Of a DNA stretch of 35,674 bases, positions 26,851 to 33,427 are shown one piece after another. The stretch spans positions 258,925 to 294,598 of the forward strand of contig JAUJNT010000004.1 in NCBI GenBank assembly GCA_030448005.1. Direction: 5' to 3'. The position numbers and the translations under genes are program-made. Positions within the stretch are counted from its first letter, which is position 1. Each line of letters begins with the position of its first letter. The notes beneath the pieces were generated by a model. It saw nothing but the letters and a program-made list of their open reading frames with translations, was not told where the DNA came from and searched no databases. The stretch is from Thermoleophilaceae bacterium. GTDB lineage: Bacteria > Actinomycetota > Thermoleophilia > Solirubrobacterales > Thermoleophilaceae.

Positions 26851-27294
26851 GTGGACAAGTGGTTGCCGCTCGTTGCCACGGTCGTGGCCGGAGCCCTCGT
26901 GGCCATGCAGGCACCGATCAACTCGACGCTTGGCAAGTCGGTGGGCACCTTCGCCGCAGCGTCGGTCTCGTTCGCGATCGGCCTGGCGGTGCTGATCGCC
27001 ATCACGCTGGTTGTGGGAGGCGGCTTCGGCGAGGTCTCCCAGGCAGGAGGTCTGCGCTGGTACTACCTGACCGGCGGTCTGCTCGGGGCCGCCTATGTGA
27101 CCACCGTCCTGCTGACGGTGCGAGAGCTCGGTGCCGGTGGGGTCACGGCGGCCACGATCGCCGGCCAGCTCACGATGTCGGTGTTCATCGACCGCGCGGG
27201 CGTGCTGGGTTTGTCGGAGCGAGGGCTCACCGCCCAGCGCCTGCTGGGCATCGCGCTGCTTGCCGCAGGCACGGTGCTGATCGTGAGGGAGTAG
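26851..27294 (+). CDS. YdcZ/DUF606-type small multidrug-transporter-like membrane protein
   Basis: 147 aa from GTG 26851, two bases after the polA stop. GGAGG at about 26836-26840 could serve as ribosome site inside polA. The family signature is near the N-terminus: ATVVAGALVAMQAPINSTLGKSVGTFAAASVSFAIG, with the QAPINS-like motif of DUF606 (half-size members of the drug/metabolite transporter superfamily). Four to five membrane helices follow, including LGAAYVTTVLLTV and LLGIALLAAGTVLIV. Family members usually occur as pairs or dimers; only one copy is seen here. Substrate unknown. Confidence 0.85.
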   Translation: MDKWLPLVATVVAGALVAMQAPINSTLGKSVGTFAAASVSFAIGLAVLIAITLVVGGGFGEVSQAGGLRWYYLTGGLLGAAYVTTVLLTVRELGAGGVTAATIAGQLTMSVFIDRAGVLGLSERGLTAQRLLGIALLAAGTVLIVRE

Positions 27295-27429
27295 CTGTGG
27301 GGGCGCTGTCCCTCCGGGACGATGTCCGAGGGCCGCCTCCGGTGGTGGCCGGTGGCTGCGGGCCCGCGCGGGCTCCCGGGGAGACGAGCTTCTCACGAGC
27401 GCTCGTCGTGGTGACGCGAGGCAAGCCGA

Positions 27430-27783
27430 TCAGCCTGGGGTGACGATGCGGAGCTCTGCGACGCTGTCGAAGTGGCGCCGGTTGCGTGTCATCAGCGGGA
27501 TGCGGTGCTGGAGGGCCGTGGCGGCGATAAGCGTGTCCGGAGTGGCGATCCGCGTGCGCTGTCGCGTGAGCCCCGCCCGTTCGGCGACGGTCGCGTCGAT
27601 CGGCAGCTCGATCATCGGCCACAGGAGGCGGTGCAGCCGTTCCGGCTCGTCGCTCCCAGCGAACAGCTCGCATCGGGTGACGACCGACACGCCCAGCTGC
27701 CGAACGTCCGCCGGCAGCCGGCGCCTCCCGCGAAGGTGATCGACGAGGACATCGGTATCGACGAGGAGCTCAGCCGTACCCAC
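27430..27783 (-). CDS. VapC-type PIN-domain ribonuclease toxin
   Basis: 117 aa, GTG start. The PIN-domain acidic residues are intact: Asp in LLVDTDVLVDHL, Glu in TRCELFAG, Asp in ATPDTLIAATALQ, and the last acidic site in LMTRNRRHFDSV. VapC toxins cut tRNA or rRNA and are held inactive by their antitoxin. The start overlaps the end of the antitoxin reading frame by 14 bases, the normal vapBC arrangement. That antitoxin is frameshifted here, so either the toxin is kept in check by another mechanism or it is weakly expressed. The gene points toward polA's downstream region, with no gene between 27295 and 27429. Confidence 0.88.
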   Translation of the reverse strand: MGTAELLVDTDVLVDHLRGRRRLPADVRQLGVSVVTRCELFAGSDEPERLHRLLWPMIELPIDATVAERAGLTRQRTRIATPDTLIAATALQHRIPLMTRNRRHFDSVAELRIVTPG

Positions 27784-28014
27784 GATCCCATTCGCTGCGT
27801 GCAGGGACCTCGAAGTCCGGCATCGAGCCGAACGTCTCGTCGAGCACGACCATCAAGTCGGGGGGCTCCTGTGACACGTAGGCGTCCACCGCCTCCGCAC
27901 CACCTCGGCGAGCGTCTTGCCCTCGCGCTTTGCCAGCTCGTAGAGCCAGCGCCGCTGCTCTTCGGTGAAAGTAGACCTATCTGCGCGTGCCCGACATACA
28001 GCACTAGCATGCAT
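27770..28014 (-). pseudogene. Frameshifted ribbon-helix-helix antitoxin (VapB-like) split at a TGATG overlap
   Basis: From ATG 28014 the first frame encodes an RHH DNA-binding N-terminus, RSTFTEEQRRWLYELAKREG then KTLAEVVRR. After about 27892-27899 the homology jumps one frame: AVDAYVSQEPPDLMVVLDET continues as the usual antitoxin C-terminus and stops at 27770-27772, overlapping vapC. One missing G would restore a single 80-residue protein. The first frame stops at TGA 27855-27853, which shares its A with an in-frame ATG (27853-27851) of the C-terminal part. A 27-residue C-terminal peptide beginning MVVLDE could therefore be made by reinitiation. Sequencing error is a possible cause. Confidence 0.72.
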
Positions 28015-28131
28015 CACTTGTAGGGTCCGGGGCGTGATCTTCCACTGACGATCACACGTCCGGGGGTTGTCCTTCTGGGAGGTGCTGGCGTGACGCCGAC
28101 CTTCGGCCGACGCTGGCGACTGCCTTGTGGC

Positions 28132-28153
28132 GTGGCTGTTGCGTAAACCCCGG
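28132..28153 (+). repeat. Left terminal inverted repeat of the IS
   Basis: Begins GTGGCTGTTGCGTAAACC and ends CCGG at 28153. It matches the reverse complement of 29674-29694 over GTGGC(T/C)GTTGCGTAAACCC, with one substitution and one base more in the C-run. Confidence 0.75.
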
Positions 28154-28185
28154 TTGCGTCCGGGCTGGTGGGGACGATTCGGGGC

Positions 28186-29595
28186 ATGTCCCAGAACTTC
28201 ATCGCTGTTGATCGTGAGCAGGATCTTTTGTTGCCACCTTCGTTGCGGAAGTGGCTGCCGGACGGGCATTTCGCGTGGTTCGTTTTGGACGCGGTCGGGC
28301 AGATGGACTTGTCCGGTTTCTATGCGGCCTACCGCCAGGACGGGCACGGCCGCGCGGCGCACGAGCCGACGCTGATGGTGGCGCTGCTGCTCTATGGGTA
28401 CGCGCGTGCCCTGCGGTCCTCACGACGGATCGAGCGGGCGTGTGTCGAGGACGTCTCGTTCCGGGTCGTCGCGGCCAACCAGGCGCCCGATCACACGACG
28501 ATTGCGCGCTTCAGGCAGCGCCACGAGGCGGCACTCGCGGGCCTGTTTAGCGACGTGCTCGAGCTGTGCGTGGAGGCTGGTTTGGTCGAGCTCGGGGTGG
28601 TCGCGATCGACGGGACGCGGGTGCACGCCAACGCTGGTCGTGACGCGAACACCAAGTACGAGGAGATCGCGAAGGAGATCCTGGCGGAGGCCGACGAGGT
28701 CGATCGCGAGGAGGATGAGCGCCTCGGCGACGGCTCGAGCGTGGACGTGTTGCCGGAGGGGTTTCGCACCCCGGCCGGCCGCAAGGGCTGGCTGCGCGAG
28801 GCAAACCGCCGGCTCGAGGAGCGCCGCGCACAGCAGGCGCAGCCGATCCCGAAGTCGCGCCCTGACCGGCTGCGCGAGTGCAGGCGCAGGCTGGAGGAGG
28901 ACCTTGCGGTCGAGCGCGGGGCAGTCAAGCGCCAGGCGGAGTTCTGGGCGGCCGGGGTCGCCTCTGATGGGAAGCGCCTGAGTCGGCGCCCGAACCCTTA
29001 CACGCCGCCCGCGACGCCGGCCGGTCGCAAGATCAACACCTCCGATCCTGACTCGCGCCGGCTGAAGGCGCCGCAGGGCTACCTGCAGGGCTACAACGCC
29101 CAGAGCGCCGTCAACGACAAGCAGGTCGTGCTCGCCGCCGAGATCAACGCCGAGACCGCCGACTTCGGCCACCTCGAGCCGATCGTCGACGCGACGCTCG
29201 GCGAGCTCGAGGCGGTCGGCGTCAGTGACAGGCCAGCGGTCGTGGTCGCCGACGCGGGCTACTGGCACTCCGAACAGGTGGATGCGATCGTCAGCCGCGG
29301 AATCCAGGTGATCGTGCCCCCCGACGCGGCCGGGCGAAAGACACCCCGGCCGGGCTGGGACGGCGGGCGCTACGCGTTCATGCGACGGGTGCTCGCAACA
29401 GATGCCGGCGGCGAGCTCTACCGAAAACGCCAGGGGATGATCGAACCCGCTTTCGCAGACATGAAGTTCAACCGGCGGATCGACCGTTTCTTACGCCGCG
29501 GGCGCTCCGCCGCACGCTCGGAGTGGCGGATGATCACCGCGACCCACAACCTAATGAAGCTCCACCGCCACCAAATCGCGCCCGCGACCGGGTGA
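28186..29595 (+). CDS. DDE transposase, IS1182-like
   Basis: 469 aa from ATG 28186 (MSQNFIAVDREQDLLLPPSL); six further codons are open upstream. The N-terminal DUF772-like region includes LPDGHFAWFVLDAV, PTLMVALLLYGYARAL, SSRRIERACVEDVSFRVVAANQAPDHTTIARFR. The catalytic triad is Asp142 in VVAIDGTRVHANAG, Asp356 in VVVADAGYWHSEQ and Glu420 in GMIEPAFADMKFN. A charged segment between the first two Asp residues (~165-290) is the usual family insertion. The gene is full length and looks functional, so the element may be recent. Confidence 0.92.
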   Translation: MSQNFIAVDREQDLLLPPSLRKWLPDGHFAWFVLDAVGQMDLSGFYAAYRQDGHGRAAHEPTLMVALLLYGYARALRSSRRIERACVEDVSFRVVAANQAPDHTTIARFRQRHEAALAGLFSDVLELCVEAGLVELGVVAIDGTRVHANAGRDANTKYEEIAKEILAEADEVDREEDERLGDGSSVDVLPEGFRTPAGRKGWLREANRRLEERRAQQAQPIPKSRPDRLRECRRRLEEDLAVERGAVKRQAEFWAAGVASDGKRLSRRPNPYTPPATPAGRKINTSDPDSRRLKAPQGYLQGYNAQSAVNDKQVVLAAEINAETADFGHLEPIVDATLGELEAVGVSDRPAVVVADAGYWHSEQVDAIVSRGIQVIVPPDAAGRKTPRPGWDGGRYAFMRRVLATDAGGELYRKRQGMIEPAFADMKFNRRIDRFLRRGRSAARSEWRMITATHNLMKLHRHQIAPATG

Positions 29596-29673
29596 GAGAA
29601 GTCCGAGGGCGACCCAGACCAACAATCCGCGCCGCCTCGGGCCGAAGCACACACCCCACCACGAGCGGTTCGG

Positions 29674-29694
29674 CCGGGTTTACGCAACGGCCAC
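29674..29694 (-). repeat. Right terminal inverted repeat of the IS
   Basis: Read on the minus strand it begins GTGGCCGTTGCGTAAACCC, the counterpart of the left end at 28132. The core GTTGCGTAAACCC is identical in both ends, which fixes the element boundaries to within about six bases. Confidence 0.75.
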
Positions 29695-29709
29695 TGGCCA
29701 AACCAGTGG
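29691..29709. other. Palindrome at the right IS border
   Basis: CCACTGG (29691-29697) and CCAGTGG (29703-29709) are perfect inverted repeats around CCAAA. The first arm overlaps the outer end of the right IS repeat. It could be the target hairpin, a terminator-like structure or part of the element. Confidence 0.5.
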
Positions 29710-29732
29710 CGCGTTGCTCCGCCGCTTCCTCT

Positions 29733-30103
29733 TCACAACGCGAACTCCCCGTCCTCAGGCAGCACCCCGGTGGTGAACACCGCGGCATCCACCGTCGGAA
29801 AGAAGAATGGCGCCGCGCATACACCACGTCTGGAGGAGGGTCCGCTCCCCCTCGATCGCACCTCATATCGGAGACCCGGGCGTGCAAGGCAACCAAGGCC
29901 GAGCCAGGCGGGCTGTTCTGCACTCCACAGGCACCAGCCGCGTCGAGCATGCCCTGCTCCGAGAGGCGCTGGCGAAGATTGTGCGCGTTCACCCGGAATG
30001 CCACGACTTCGTCGTTGCCGACGCTCGGGGTTCCCCGACCCTTCCTGGCGCTGTCTCGACCTGGCACTGCCAGCCTCCGTAACGTCCCTCGCGCGCAAGA
30101 CAC
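29733..30103 (-). pseudogene. Winged-helix (HTH_42-like) protein remnant, frameshifted and truncated
   Basis: Homology starts near 30016 with NDEVVAFRVNAHNLRQRL and continues through AGACGVQNSPPGSALVALHARV, a family-like 'G-x-Q-d-x-P-P-G-S-A' motif of winged-helix DNA-binding proteins related to the YcaQ/AlkZ group. It then changes frame to AIEGERTLLQTWCMRGA, and again to PFFFPTVDAAVFTTGVLPED, stopping at 29733-29735. Only the first ~110 residues of a normally 350-400 residue protein are left. The break lies about 40 bases from the IS, so IS insertion or a linked deletion probably removed the rest. No continuation is recognisable on the other side of the IS. Confidence 0.62.
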
Positions 30104-30193
30104 CCGCGTACGATCGTCGGTCGCTGGGAGATTGCAGAGGATGGCACTAACTATGGGACCGACTTCGACCTGATCTACAGAAGGGTCAAGTGA
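30083..30193 (+). pseudogene. Orphan C-terminal gene fragment
   Basis: The reading frame ending at TGA 30191-30193 encodes TIVGRWEIAEDGTNYGTDFD followed by LIYRRVK. This looks like the terminal beta strands of a lipocalin- or DUF1579-like beta-barrel protein. There is no start codon or family sequence upstream; a stop lies at 30080-30082. I take it as a remnant of a gene lost by rearrangement. The family assignment is a guess. Confidence 0.4.
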
Positions 30194-30430
30194 GGCCCTT
30201 GCCTAGCCCTGCCGCCGTCGAGACGACGGGCGCCAGCCGTCGGCCACGAGCCGCCCGTCTCAGCGCCGAGGCCGATCGGGATCACATTCGTGCAAAGCGC
30301 TCTGCCACGCCCGGTGATGCCACGACTGCCTCGGCCACGAAGCGTCGCGCCGGCACACTGCGGTCAGACGGCTCGGTGTGCCGGGCTCATCCGAGTCGAC
30401 GATCGCCACATCCGGTCGCGTTGCCGTCGG
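30194..30430. other. Intergenic, no feature recognised
   Basis: I see no protein-like frame, promoter or hairpin here. Together with the two remnants, 29695-30430 is a 0.7 kb stretch with no intact gene, consistent with decaying DNA next to the IS. Confidence 0.5.
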
Positions 30431-31180
30431 CTAGCTCGCCTGCGGCTTGCCCTGCTCTTGCAGCGCCTCCCAGAACGCGGCGCGCACCGCGTCAGCACCC
30501 CACGCGTTGGGCTCGATGACGTCGCAGTACCACAGGGCGCGGTCGCCAGGACGCGCGTCCGGCTGGGCGGGGTCACCCGCCTGCAGGCCGTGGCCCAGGA
30601 AGCGCCCGTGGATGTCGGCCACAACGCTGCCGTGCTCGCTCGCCACCGCGCGAAGCGCCGCGTTCAGCTCGGCCACCACGTCGACGACATCCGGCCAGGG
30701 CGGCAGCCCGACCCGCCATGTCTCGCCGGTGCCGTCGCTGGGGTCGTAGACGGTGCCGACGACGACCGGGTCCCCCGGCGCGATCAGGGCGTTTAGGCGG
30801 TCCAGCACCCGACCAACGCCGTCGCGGACGACGCCGACAACCTCAAGCGCCCGCCGCGTGTCACCGTACGCGCCGAGCACGTCGTTGCCGCCGACAGTAA
30901 GCGTCACGACCCGTGGCACGCGACCGCAAGACTTCAGGCGCGGCAGCTGATCCTCAAGCACCGAGCCGGTCGTCCCCCCGTCGCTGGCCAACAACGCGAA
31001 ACCCAACTCGGGGCGCGTCGTGGCCAGGTCGCGGTGGCGCCAGTCCGGAAAGTCGTCGTCACGGTTACGCGCGAGCAGACTCGCGCCGCCCCGCCCGGGG
31101 CCGCCCGCGTACGTGTCGATGGAGATCGAGTCGCCGAGCGAGACATACAGCGCCAAGGCAGCGCCCTCCAAGACCATCAT
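30431..31180 (-). CDS. SGNH/GDSL-type hydrolase with atypical block V
   Basis: 249 aa from ATG 31180, preceded by a GAGGGTGGGG ribosome site; GTG 31186 and ATG 31177 are alternatives. Block I is LYVSLGDSIS (nucleophile Ser18), block II is probably the Gly of LLASDGGTTGSVL, and block III is VTLTVGGNDVLGAY. Block V, usually 'D-x-x-H', reads CDVIEPNAWGADAVR: the Asp is present but Glu stands where the catalytic His is expected. Either the enzyme uses a modified dyad, the true His is elsewhere, or the whole subfamily has this variation. No signal peptide is seen, so it is probably cytoplasmic. Substrate unknown; lipase or esterase activity cannot be assumed. Confidence 0.8.
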   Translation of the reverse strand: MMVLEGAALALYVSLGDSISIDTYAGGPGRGGASLLARNRDDDFPDWRHRDLATTRPELGFALLASDGGTTGSVLEDQLPRLKSCGRVPRVVTLTVGGNDVLGAYGDTRRALEVVGVVRDGVGRVLDRLNALIAPGDPVVVGTVYDPSDGTGETWRVGLPPWPDVVDVVAELNAALRAVASEHGSVVADIHGRFLGHGLQAGDPAQPDARPGDRALWYCDVIEPNAWGADAVRAAFWEALQEQGKPQAS

Positions 31181-31491
31181 CCCCACCCTCTTTTCCAGTC
31201 ACGTGCTGCTGCACGCCCGCGCATCTAAGCATCACCAGCGATCAGCTGGAACATCGTCGGAGTCGAGTCCCTGGTGGTAAGCGTCGGTCAGTCAAGGAGT
31301 TGCGCCGCCGCCCGCCGACCGGTCCGTGGTCAAAGCAATCACAGAGCCACGCGGCGCTCGCGTGATCGCTGTGCGCCGGAAGCAATCGCCGGCCCCGCCA
31401 TGCGGTCGCTACTGCTTTCCGCCAAGGCAGAGGCCAGGAGGGGTTCAGGGTGGGGTGAGAAGCGGCCGCTCGGTTGGACCGCGCGCGCGCC
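31181..31491. other. 311-base intergenic stretch with one dyad
   Basis: No protein-like frame is convincing. CCAGC (31235-31239) and GCTGG (31245-31249) form a dyad around GATCA about 55 bases upstream of the hydrolase start. It lies within the spacer of a weak promoter on the minus strand (TTCCAG, 17 bases, TTAGAT), so it might be an operator. The rest shows nothing. Confidence 0.3.
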
Positions 31492-32493
31492 TCAGTCGGC
31501 GACGGCCTCAAGGATCGAGATGCCGACGCGGGTGTCGATCTCGCGCTCGAGCAGGAAGCCAGCGCCCGCGAGGAGCGCTTCGAACTCTTGCACGGTGCGT
31601 TGGCGCCCGCCGAGCAGCGTCAGCATGTGGATGTCGAGCATCTTCGACCAGTCCGGTCCTGGATCGTCGGGGACGATCGTCTCGATCAGCAACAACTTTG
31701 CCGCGGCCGGCGCCGCGTGCCGGATCGCCCGGAGTATCGCGGCGGATTCTTCGTCTCCCCAGTCGTGGATGACCTCCATCAGGAGGTATGCGTCGCAGGT
31801 CGGGAGGGGATCTTGGAAGAAGTCACCGGCCTGCAGCGTCAATCGCTCGAAGGCGATGCCCGACGCCTCCTCGATCACGTGTGGCAGTTCGAAGAGCACG
31901 CCGCTGGCGTTTGGCGCAGCGTCGGTGAGGATGGCGCGCAGCAGGTGCCCGCTGCCGCCGCCGATGTCTCCGATCACCTCGAAGGGCGAGAAGTCGTAGC
32001 TCGATAGGATTCCTGCGATCGCGCCGTGTGCCTTGGCGGCCATCGCCGCGTTGAAGATATGGCCCTCCTCGGGGCGGTTGGCGAGGTAGTCAAAGAAGCC
32101 CTCTTTGAACACTTCGCTCGCTGCCGGGAGCCCCGTCCGCAGCGAGTGCGCCATCGCGCCAGAGGTCTCCCAGCAGATCGGTAGGCCGAACATTCGGGCG
32201 AAGGGCCGCATCGACTGCGGGTGGTCGCTGCGCAGGAGACGCGATGCGGGTGAATGGCGAAACGTCTCGCCCTCGATTTCGAACACGCCGTGGGCTGCCA
32301 GGAGGCGCAGGGCGCGACCAAGCGCGTCAGCGTCAGCGTCGACGGCGGCCGCGATGTCACCTGCGCTTTTCGGCGTCTCATCGAGCTCGTCGGCGATACC
32401 GAGATCCGCGACGACGTGGAGGGACCGCGGCAGGCAGTAGCCACCGGCGATCTGTTGCAAGGTCTCTACTGGGTTTGCGGCGGTGGTGGGCAT
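31492..32493 (-). CDS. SAM-dependent O-methyltransferase (methyltransferase_2 type)
   Basis: 333 aa from ATG 32493, fixed by GGGAGG (32501-32506 on the minus strand) seven bases upstream. Residues ~10-95 are the winged-helix dimerisation domain (SLHVVADLGIADELDE, AAAVDADADALGRALRLLAAHGVFE). The SAM site is IGDIGGGSGHLL (174-185), followed by FELPHVIEEA and GDFFQDPLPTCDAYLLMEVIHDWGDEES, in which His243 is the usual catalytic base. The end (LLLIETIVPDDP ... DIHMLTLLGGRQRT) matches hydroxyneurosporene/tetracenomycin-type methyltransferases. The acceptor is unknown. No biosynthetic cluster surrounds it; it follows the membrane protein gene by 82 bases in the same direction. Confidence 0.9.
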   Translation of the reverse strand: MPTTAANPVETLQQIAGGYCLPRSLHVVADLGIADELDETPKSAGDIAAAVDADADALGRALRLLAAHGVFEIEGETFRHSPASRLLRSDHPQSMRPFARMFGLPICWETSGAMAHSLRTGLPAASEVFKEGFFDYLANRPEEGHIFNAAMAAKAHGAIAGILSSYDFSPFEVIGDIGGGSGHLLRAILTDAAPNASGVLFELPHVIEEASGIAFERLTLQAGDFFQDPLPTCDAYLLMEVIHDWGDEESAAILRAIRHAAPAAAKLLLIETIVPDDPGPDWSKMLDIHMLTLLGGRQRTVQEFEALLAGAGFLLEREIDTRVGISILEAVAD

Positions 32494-32575
32494 CGGTTGT
32501 CCTCCCTGCTGGAAATGGCTAAGTGCGATTGCGTGTGTGTCGCTCTCGTGCTTCGGCAGGCTGCTGCTTCGGGGT

Positions 32576-33244
32576 TCAGCCGGACACAGGAGCCGCGTCT
32601 CTGCGATATGTCGGCGCCTGCTCACGCCGGGACTGCACGTAGAGCACGATGCCGGTCACGAGGCACCAGAAGGTGAAGATGATGGCCGCGATGTAGCTGA
32701 TCGGCGGCACGAACGAGACGATCCCGAGCACGACGCTCAGCCCCGCGAGCCATGTCGGCAGCACGGAAGTGCGGAACGCGAGCACCGCGGTCGCCAGCAC
32801 GGCCACGCCGAAGGCGATCGGAGCCGCGAGGCCGAACAGCACGTTGTGGCCGTCGGCGAGCGTGGCCGCGGTGTCGGGCGCGATCGATCCCTGCTCGTCG
32901 ACTCGCAGCGCGCCGGCGGCATCGAGCGCGGTGCCGGCCAGCGCGGCCGCCGCGCCGGCGACGATCCCGGCGAACGCGATCCCCGCGAGCAGGCCGTCGC
33001 CGCCCTCTGCGCGGCTGAGGATCGAGCGCAGGGCTCCGGCGAAGACGATCATGAGCGCGCCGCCCAACAGGTACATCCAGCTGGCGCCCAGCAGTGCGCC
33101 GCTGTTGTCGCCGTAGAACGCGGCGATCTTCGCCGGCTCATCGACGAATTCCGGAGCCGTCGGGTAGGCCAGTGTGGCGGCCACCCCGAGCAGGCAGAGG
33201 CCGGCCCCGCTGAGTGCGGCAAGCGACCGTGTGGTGTCCTTCAT
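32576..33244 (-). CDS. Six-helix integral membrane protein, unknown function
   Basis: 222 aa from ATG 33244, with GGAGG five bases upstream on the minus strand. Hydrophobic segments: LAALSGAGLCLLGVAATLAYP, GASWMYLLGGALMIVFAGAL, LLAGIAFAGIVAGAAAALAG, VLFGLAAPIAFGVAVLATAVL, LAGLSVVLGIVSFVPPISYI and AAIIFTFWCLVTGIVLYV. The first loop, PTAPEFVDEPAKIAAFYGDN, is reminiscent of DUF4386-like proteins, in which such a loop precedes the second helix, but I cannot confirm the family. It is divergent from the histidine kinase and upstream of the methyltransferase, so these three may share regulation through the 183-base intergenic region. Confidence 0.7.
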   Translation of the reverse strand: MKDTTRSLAALSGAGLCLLGVAATLAYPTAPEFVDEPAKIAAFYGDNSGALLGASWMYLLGGALMIVFAGALRSILSRAEGGDGLLAGIAFAGIVAGAAAALAGTALDAAGALRVDEQGSIAPDTAATLADGHNVLFGLAAPIAFGVAVLATAVLAFRTSVLPTWLAGLSVVLGIVSFVPPISYIAAIIFTFWCLVTGIVLYVQSRREQAPTYRRDAAPVSG

Positions 33245-33427
33245 GGGTTCCTCCGTTTCTTCGGTGGATTCGAACGCCGCCGACGCTAAGCCGCCGCGGC
33301 CCGCCGCACAACGGGGCGTGCTGCATGTCTGCGGGCCGGGGTCCTCCGGCTCGCCTGCGGAAAACCGCATCTATGCGTGGTGGGCGGCCCCATCGACAGA
33401 CGGGCGCTCGTGGAGGAAGATGGGCGC

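Larger units (their letters stand above)
28132..29694 (+). mobile_element. IS1182-like insertion sequence
   Basis: About 1.56 kb element bounded by inverted repeats that share GTTGCGTAAACCC, carrying one intact DDE transposase. Size and transposase type fit the IS1182 family, although related IS5/IS4-group names are possible. It separates the broken vapB antitoxin from a winged-helix gene remnant. Exact ends and target duplication are uncertain, because the outer flanks are imperfect palindromic sequences. Confidence 0.8.

Noticed and set aside
25481-26914. Minus-strand open frame of 477 codons antisense to polA
   Set aside because: Typical shadow frame in high-GC DNA; no motifs, and polA on the other strand is certain.
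27362-27373. Palindrome GCCCGCGCGGGC as terminator of the polA-transporter unit
   Set aside because: It is a perfect palindrome with no proper loop and no T-run; in DNA this GC-rich it may be chance. Left unassigned.
28034-28055. Dyad GTGATC / GATCAC upstream of the antitoxin as an autoregulatory operator
   Set aside because: Placement is plausible, but a six-base dyad with a ten-base gap is weak evidence and no promoter could be fixed around it.
27853-28362. Long minus-strand open frame across the IS left end
   Set aside because: Only the last ~50 codons are antitoxin-like. The rest is antisense to the transposase and the IS end, so it is chance extension.
29807-30082. Possible + strand gene in the winged-helix remnant
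   Set aside because: No family-like sequence; the minus strand carries the recognisable motifs.
31242-31511. 89-codon minus-strand frame between methyltransferase and hydrolase
   Set aside because: No recognisable motif, overlaps the methyltransferase end, lacks a ribosome site.
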